From Salipaludibacillus sp047795645 (GTDB lineage: Bacteria; Bacillota; Bacilli; Bacillales; Salisediminibacteriaceae): a stretch of 64,000 nucleotides of DNA. A model generated the notes under the pieces. The model saw only the letters and a program-made list of their open reading frames with translations, searched no databases and was not told the origin of the DNA. Where the stretch lies: NCBI RefSeq assembly GCF_047795645.1, contig NZ_CP181045.1:3720001-3784000 (forward strand), in the 5' to 3' direction. This document shows, piece after piece, positions 63,205 to 64,000 of this stretch (position 1 is its first letter; each line of letters opens with the position of its first letter). The position numbers and the translations under genes are program-made.

Positions 63205-64000
<796 letters not shown>

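Overview
The window is the replication-origin region of a low-GC Gram-positive bacterium of the family Bacillaceae. The order rrn-gyrA-gyrB-remB-recF-yaaA-dnaN-dnaA-rpmH-rnpA-yidD-yidC-jag-mnmE-mnmG-rsmG-noc-soj-spo0J, then ychF-rpsF-ssb-rpsR-yybS-gdpP-rplI-dnaC-purA-tRNAs-walRKHI-walJ-htrC-yyzF-rlmH, is the Bacillus subtilis oriC layout almost gene for gene. Small sporulation genes (a YjcZ-type peptide, yyaC, jag/spoIIIJ) fit an endospore former. Acidic C-terminal tails on GyrA and the betaine transporter, and the 16S sequence, suggest a salt- or alkali-tolerant genus of the Salipaludibacillus/Evansella/Salisediminibacterium kind; that genus-level guess is weak.

Layout. 1-6.8 kb is accessory: the 3' part of a flavin oxidoreductase, a lone type I restriction specificity subunit, a BCCT betaine transporter and an ABC exporter behind a Fur-box palindrome. 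6.9-8.95 kb is argS with a T-box leader whose specifier reads CGC (Arg). 9.0-12.1 kb is the des-desK-desR membrane-fluidity system. 12.2-13.2 kb holds a ferritin and a small Cys-rich FbpA-like protein under a near-perfect Fur box. 13.4-15.9 kb has divergent mtnU/mtnE and a YjcZ-type peptide. From about 16 kb the core begins: rlmH, yyzF, htrC and the complete walRKHI-walJ operon, six tRNA genes, purA, a frameshifted DoxX gene, dnaC, rplI, gdpP, yybS, rpsR-ssb-rpsF, ychF, yyzM, a YkvI-type transporter, yyaC, a DUF554 protein, a cysteine desulfurase, spo0J-soj, noc, rsmG-mnmG-mnmE, jag-yidC-yidD, rnpA and rpmH. The bipartite oriC flanks dnaA (51.2-53.2 kb). To the right lie dnaN, yaaA, recF, remB, gyrB, gyrA, a degenerate HD-GYP protein and the start of an rRNA operon.

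Strand bias is strong. Almost everything left of dnaA is on the minus strand and everything right of it is on the plus strand, so transcription runs with the forks leaving oriC. The plus-strand exceptions on the left arm are the oxidoreductase, the BCCT transporter, mtnE, the YjcZ peptide and yyaC. Two extra DnaA-box clusters (near rlmH/yyzF and upstream of mnmE) and two parS sites (in spo0J and upstream of noc) complete the replication and segregation apparatus.

Several genes are shorter than usual ORF cut-offs and were read directly from the sequence: fbpA-like (12941-13117), yjcZ-like (15804-15899), yyzF (16751-16918) and rpmH (50874-51011). I see no prophage, insertion sequence or CRISPR array. 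The points most worth following are the two Fur-controlled loci, the frameshifted DoxX gene, the orphan HsdS, the HD-GYP protein lacking its HD histidine, and the DnaA-box cluster around yyzF.
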